Below are positions 5,480 to 6,703 of a DNA stretch of 6,703 bases, one piece after another (the stretch's first letter is position 1; each line of letters begins with the position of its first letter). The translations under genes were made by a program, and so were the position numbers. Origin of the DNA: an uncultured Polaromonas sp. (GTDB taxonomy: Bacteria; Pseudomonadota; Gammaproteobacteria; Burkholderiales; Burkholderiaceae); NCBI GenBank assembly GCA_946479075.1, contig CAMLDT010000192.1, positions 1 to 6,703 of the forward strand, given 5' to 3'. The notes under the pieces were generated by a model. That model was not told the origin of the DNA and ran no database searches. It saw only the letters and a program-made list of their open reading frames with translations.

Positions 5480-5549
5480 GCTATGAATTCAGGAGCTGCT
5501 TGCGCCCGTCTGACGGGGGCTGGAGGGCTAAAACACTTAAAAATTTCAG
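5480..5549. repeat. Possible second dispersed intergenic repeat
   Basis: The stretch beginning GCTATGAATTCAGGAGCTGC, followed by a CCCGT-CTG-ACGGG hairpin (5503-5515) and an AT-rich tail, resembles from memory a short repeat found in gene gaps of Comamonadaceae, with a conserved GCTAT...AGCTGCTTGCGC head and a GGGCTGGAGG-like centre. It lies just past the stop of the siderophore-interacting protein gene. Its copy number cannot be seen from one window, so the call rests on recall and on its lack of coding character. Confidence 0.35.
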
Positions 5550-5568
5550 CCTGCGGGTTGCGGCGAGA

Positions 5569-6396
5569 TCAGCTGTCTTCCCCATAGTCATGGTCCGGAT
5601 GGTTCACGACATCGAGCTTCCAGTAACCGCGTCCCACGATGCGGTTGCGCGCCACACCCAAGTCACTGATCAACACCTGGCGGATGCGGCGCATGGCCGC
5701 TGCTTCACAAGCCAGGTAGATGCGGGCCTCTGCCGGAATCGCCGGGCCTTCGCGCAAGGCTTTCTCCAGCGGCTGGCCGGCCGCCCGATGATCCGCGCCG
5801 CGCGGCAACCAGGTCACATCGACCGCGGCGGCGCTGTGCAGCGCGCGCTGCTCGGCCGCACTGATCACTTCCAGCAGCACGCGTGCGTGCGCGTGGGCGG
5901 GCAGCGCGGCAAGTATGGTTTCGACCGCCGGCAAGGCGCTGTCGTCGGCGATCAGCAGGTGCTGGGTGGCGGCGTCATCCACCGCATAGCCGGGCCCCGG
6001 GCCCATCAGGAACAAGACCTGGCCGACGCGGGCCTGTGCCGCCCAGGTCGAGGCCGGGCCTTCGCCATGCAACACAAAATCGACATCGACTTCCAGCACC
6101 CCGGGCCGTACCGCCAGCGGTGTGTAGGTGCGCATGGACACGGCGCGCGGCCCGTCCGGCAATGGCCGCGTGGGTTCGGTCTGCCCGGGCTCCGGAAAAA
6201 TCAGCTTGATGTAGCTGGCCGGGCCGGCTGGCGCAAAACCTTCGAGCTCGGCGCCGGTCAGGGTGATGCGGCGCATGGCCGGGCTCAGCACCTCGATGCG
6301 GCTGACCTCGACGCGGCGTGGCGGCCGGCGCTTGCGGGGTGCGGGCGCGGATGTGTCGGTGGGGGCAGCGTCGGGCGGGGGCGGTGTGGTCGTCAA
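5569..6396 (-). CDS. Siderophore-interacting protein (FAD-dependent ferric-siderophore reductase)
   Basis: The 275-residue protein belongs to the ViuB/YqjH-like SIP family, cytoplasmic flavoproteins that reduce ferric siderophores with NAD(P)H or ferredoxin so that iron is released. Residues 1-27 are a proline- and arginine-rich lead without clear function. The FAD domain shows [18 protein letters not shown] (29-46), the RTYTPL flavin motif (89-94) and [15 protein letters not shown] (111-125). The C-terminal SIP domain shows [10 protein letters not shown] (132-141), ADDSALPA (150-157), [16 protein letters not shown] (227-242) and a final GYW (257-259). An in-frame stop lies 9 bp above the TTG at 6396, and later ATG/GTG codons (residues 36-41) would cut into the FAD domain, so TTG is chosen; only a weak GAAAG lies before it. 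A Fur box 24 bp upstream indicates iron repression. Confidence 0.93.
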   Translation of the reverse strand: MTTTPPPPDAAPTDTSAPAPRKRRPPRRVEVSRIEVLSPAMRRITLTGAELEGFAPAGPASYIKLIFPEPGQTEPTRPLPDGPRAVSMRTYTPLAVRPGVLEVDVDFVLHGEGPASTWAAQARVGQVLFLMGPGPGYAVDDAATQHLLIADDSALPAVETILAALPAHAHARVLLEVISAAEQRALHSAAAVDVTWLPRGADHRAAGQPLEKALREGPAIPAEARIYLACEAAAMRRIRQVLISDLGVARNRIVGRGYWKLDVVNHPDHDYGEDS

Positions 6397-6420
6397 GAAG
6401 GACTTTCAACAGGTGTCGGA

Positions 6421-6439
6421 GATGAGAATCATTGTCATC
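6421..6439. promoter_or_regulatory. Fur box upstream of the siderophore-interacting protein gene
   Basis: GATGAGAATCATTGTCATC is a 9-1-9 inverted repeat with one mismatched pair. Its core TGAGAAT-C-ATTGTCA (6423-6437) matches 13 of 15 bases of the 7-1-7 Fur consensus TGATAAT-C-ATTATCA. It lies 24 bp upstream of the SIP start codon, where bound Fe-Fur would overlap or block the promoter. It is also about 156 bp upstream of purT, too far for an obvious role there. Confidence 0.85.
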
Positions 6440-6474
6440 CGGAAGCGGTAAACCCCCGAGCTGTAGGGACAAGC

Positions 6475-6507
6475 CGGAAAAGCGCTGCGCGGCGGTGCGG
6501 TTTTCCG
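6475..6507. repeat. Hairpin in the SIP-purT divergent region
   Basis: CGGAAAA (6475-6481) pairs with TTTTCCG (6501-6507). After a G-G mismatch, CGC (6483-6485) pairs with GCG (6497-6499), giving a 10-pair stem. It sits between the Fur-controlled gene and purT and may lie in the purT leader or upstream of its promoter; no start site can be fixed. Confidence 0.45.
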
Positions 6508-6528
6508 TGTGAAGTAAAGTGTTGGGTC

Positions 6529-6545
6529 GCGCAGGCGCCCTGCGC
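6529..6545. repeat. Hairpin in the probable purT leader
   Basis: GCGCAGG (6529-6535) and CCTGCGC (6539-6545) form a perfect 7-bp GC-rich stem with a CGC loop, 49 bp before the purT ATG. No T-run follows it. It may be a leader structure, or merely reflect the high GC content. Confidence 0.4.
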
Positions 6546-6594
6546 CGCGCCTGGCCCGCCTCCCGTCCTTGTCTTTTTCACTTCGCCCACCCCC

Positions 6595-6703
6595 ATGACC
6601 ACCTTCGGCACCCCCCTGTCCCCCCACGCAACCAAAGTTTTGCTGCTCTGCTCCGGCGAACTCGGCAAGGAAGTCCTGATTGCGCTGCAGCGCCTGGGCG
6701 TGG
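6595..6703 (+). CDS. purT: Formate-dependent phosphoribosylglycinamide formyltransferase PurT, 5' end only
   Basis: The first 36 codons are present and the gene continues past the right edge. The start [20 protein letters not shown], followed by [16 protein letters not shown], closely follows the known PurT N-terminus (for Escherichia coli, [20 protein letters not shown] then GELGKEVAIECQRLGV), including the nucleotide-binding SGELGKE loop. PurT is an ATP-grasp enzyme that makes formyl-GAR from GAR, formate and ATP, an alternative to the folate-using PurN in purine synthesis. The ATG is preceded by a pyrimidine-rich stretch (TTTTTCACTTCGCCCACCCCC region) and no Shine-Dalgarno sequence. It is divergent from the SIP gene across a 198-bp spacer. 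The later domains are outside the window. Confidence 0.92.
   Translation, partial: MTTFGTPLSPHATKVLLLCSGELGKEVLIALQRLGV

Larger units (their letters stand above)
4986..5568. other. Gene-free, hairpin-rich intergenic block between convergent genes
   Basis: These 583 bp separate the ends of the methyltransferase (plus) and the siderophore-interacting protein (minus). Open frames here are short, have arginine- and serine-rich translations without family features, and run through hairpin arms, so none is called. The content is: a GC-rich lead-in (4986-5080); a series of stem-loops (5089-5220); an outer AAAATGG/CCATTTT pair (5187-5193 with 5241-5247); a perfect 22-bp inverted repeat (5302-5348); a stretch with little visible structure (5350-5445); and a second repeat-like stretch (5480-5549). 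Runs such as CTTTATGTTT and ATTTTTAAG have no strong stem directly before them, so no intrinsic terminator is called. Confidence 0.75.

Noticed and set aside
6524..6575. ZTP (pfl) riboswitch before purT, suggested by GGGTCGCG and CCGCGCCTGGCCC
   Set aside because: The central conserved CCGGGGAGC-type segment and the expected spacing are missing, and the stretch is too short; the resemblance is limited to GC-rich fragments.

Overview
The window reads as chromosomal DNA of a GC-rich betaproteobacterium, most likely a member of the Burkholderiales close to the Comamonadaceae. The reasons are the strong third-position GC bias, a Bug-type (Bordetella uptake gene) periplasmic binding protein beside its own LysR regulator, the sequence style of the Ohr/OhrR, siderophore-interacting and PurT proteins, and an intergenic block resembling dispersed repeats I recall from that family. 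Genus cannot be fixed from the sequence alone.

Layout. Positions 1-563 (minus strand) hold an organic-peroxide module: the MarR-type sensor ohrR, followed by the first 21 codons of ohr, which runs off the left edge. A clear sigma70-like promoter with overlapping OhrR half-sites lies directly upstream of ohrR. Positions 644-4044 hold a divergent unit: a LysR regulator on the minus strand and, on the plus strand, a Bug-family solute-binding protein followed 9 bp later by an FAD-dependent oxidoreductase with a GTG start. The 116-bp divergent spacer carries a textbook T-N11-A LysR box. It overlaps the probable lysR promoter and lies about 64 bp upstream of the probable start of the bug transcript. 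No permease gene is present in the window.

Positions 4092-4985 encode a class I SAM-dependent methyltransferase of the Methyltransf_32 (GSTCD/METTL25-like) type. The 583 bp at 4986-5568 have no credible gene. They contain a chain of hairpins, including a perfect 22-bp inverted repeat, and two stretches that look like dispersed intergenic repeats. Positions 5569-6396 (minus strand) encode a siderophore-interacting FAD reductase with a TTG start and a good Fur box just upstream. Divergent to it, purT begins at 6595 and runs off the right edge.

How the parts work together. The left module reduces organic hydroperoxides and is derepressed when OhrR is oxidised. The central unit looks like ligand-induced capture and oxidation of a small organic (probably carboxylate-type) molecule under LysR control; the substrate is not readable from the sequence. 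The SIP gene releases iron from ferric siderophores when Fur is not bound. The methyltransferase and purT appear to be independent housekeeping-type genes. Most of the window is ordinary chromosomal content. The least explained parts are the structured intergenic block 5080-5350, the uncharacterised bug-oxidoreductase operon and the methyltransferase of unknown substrate.
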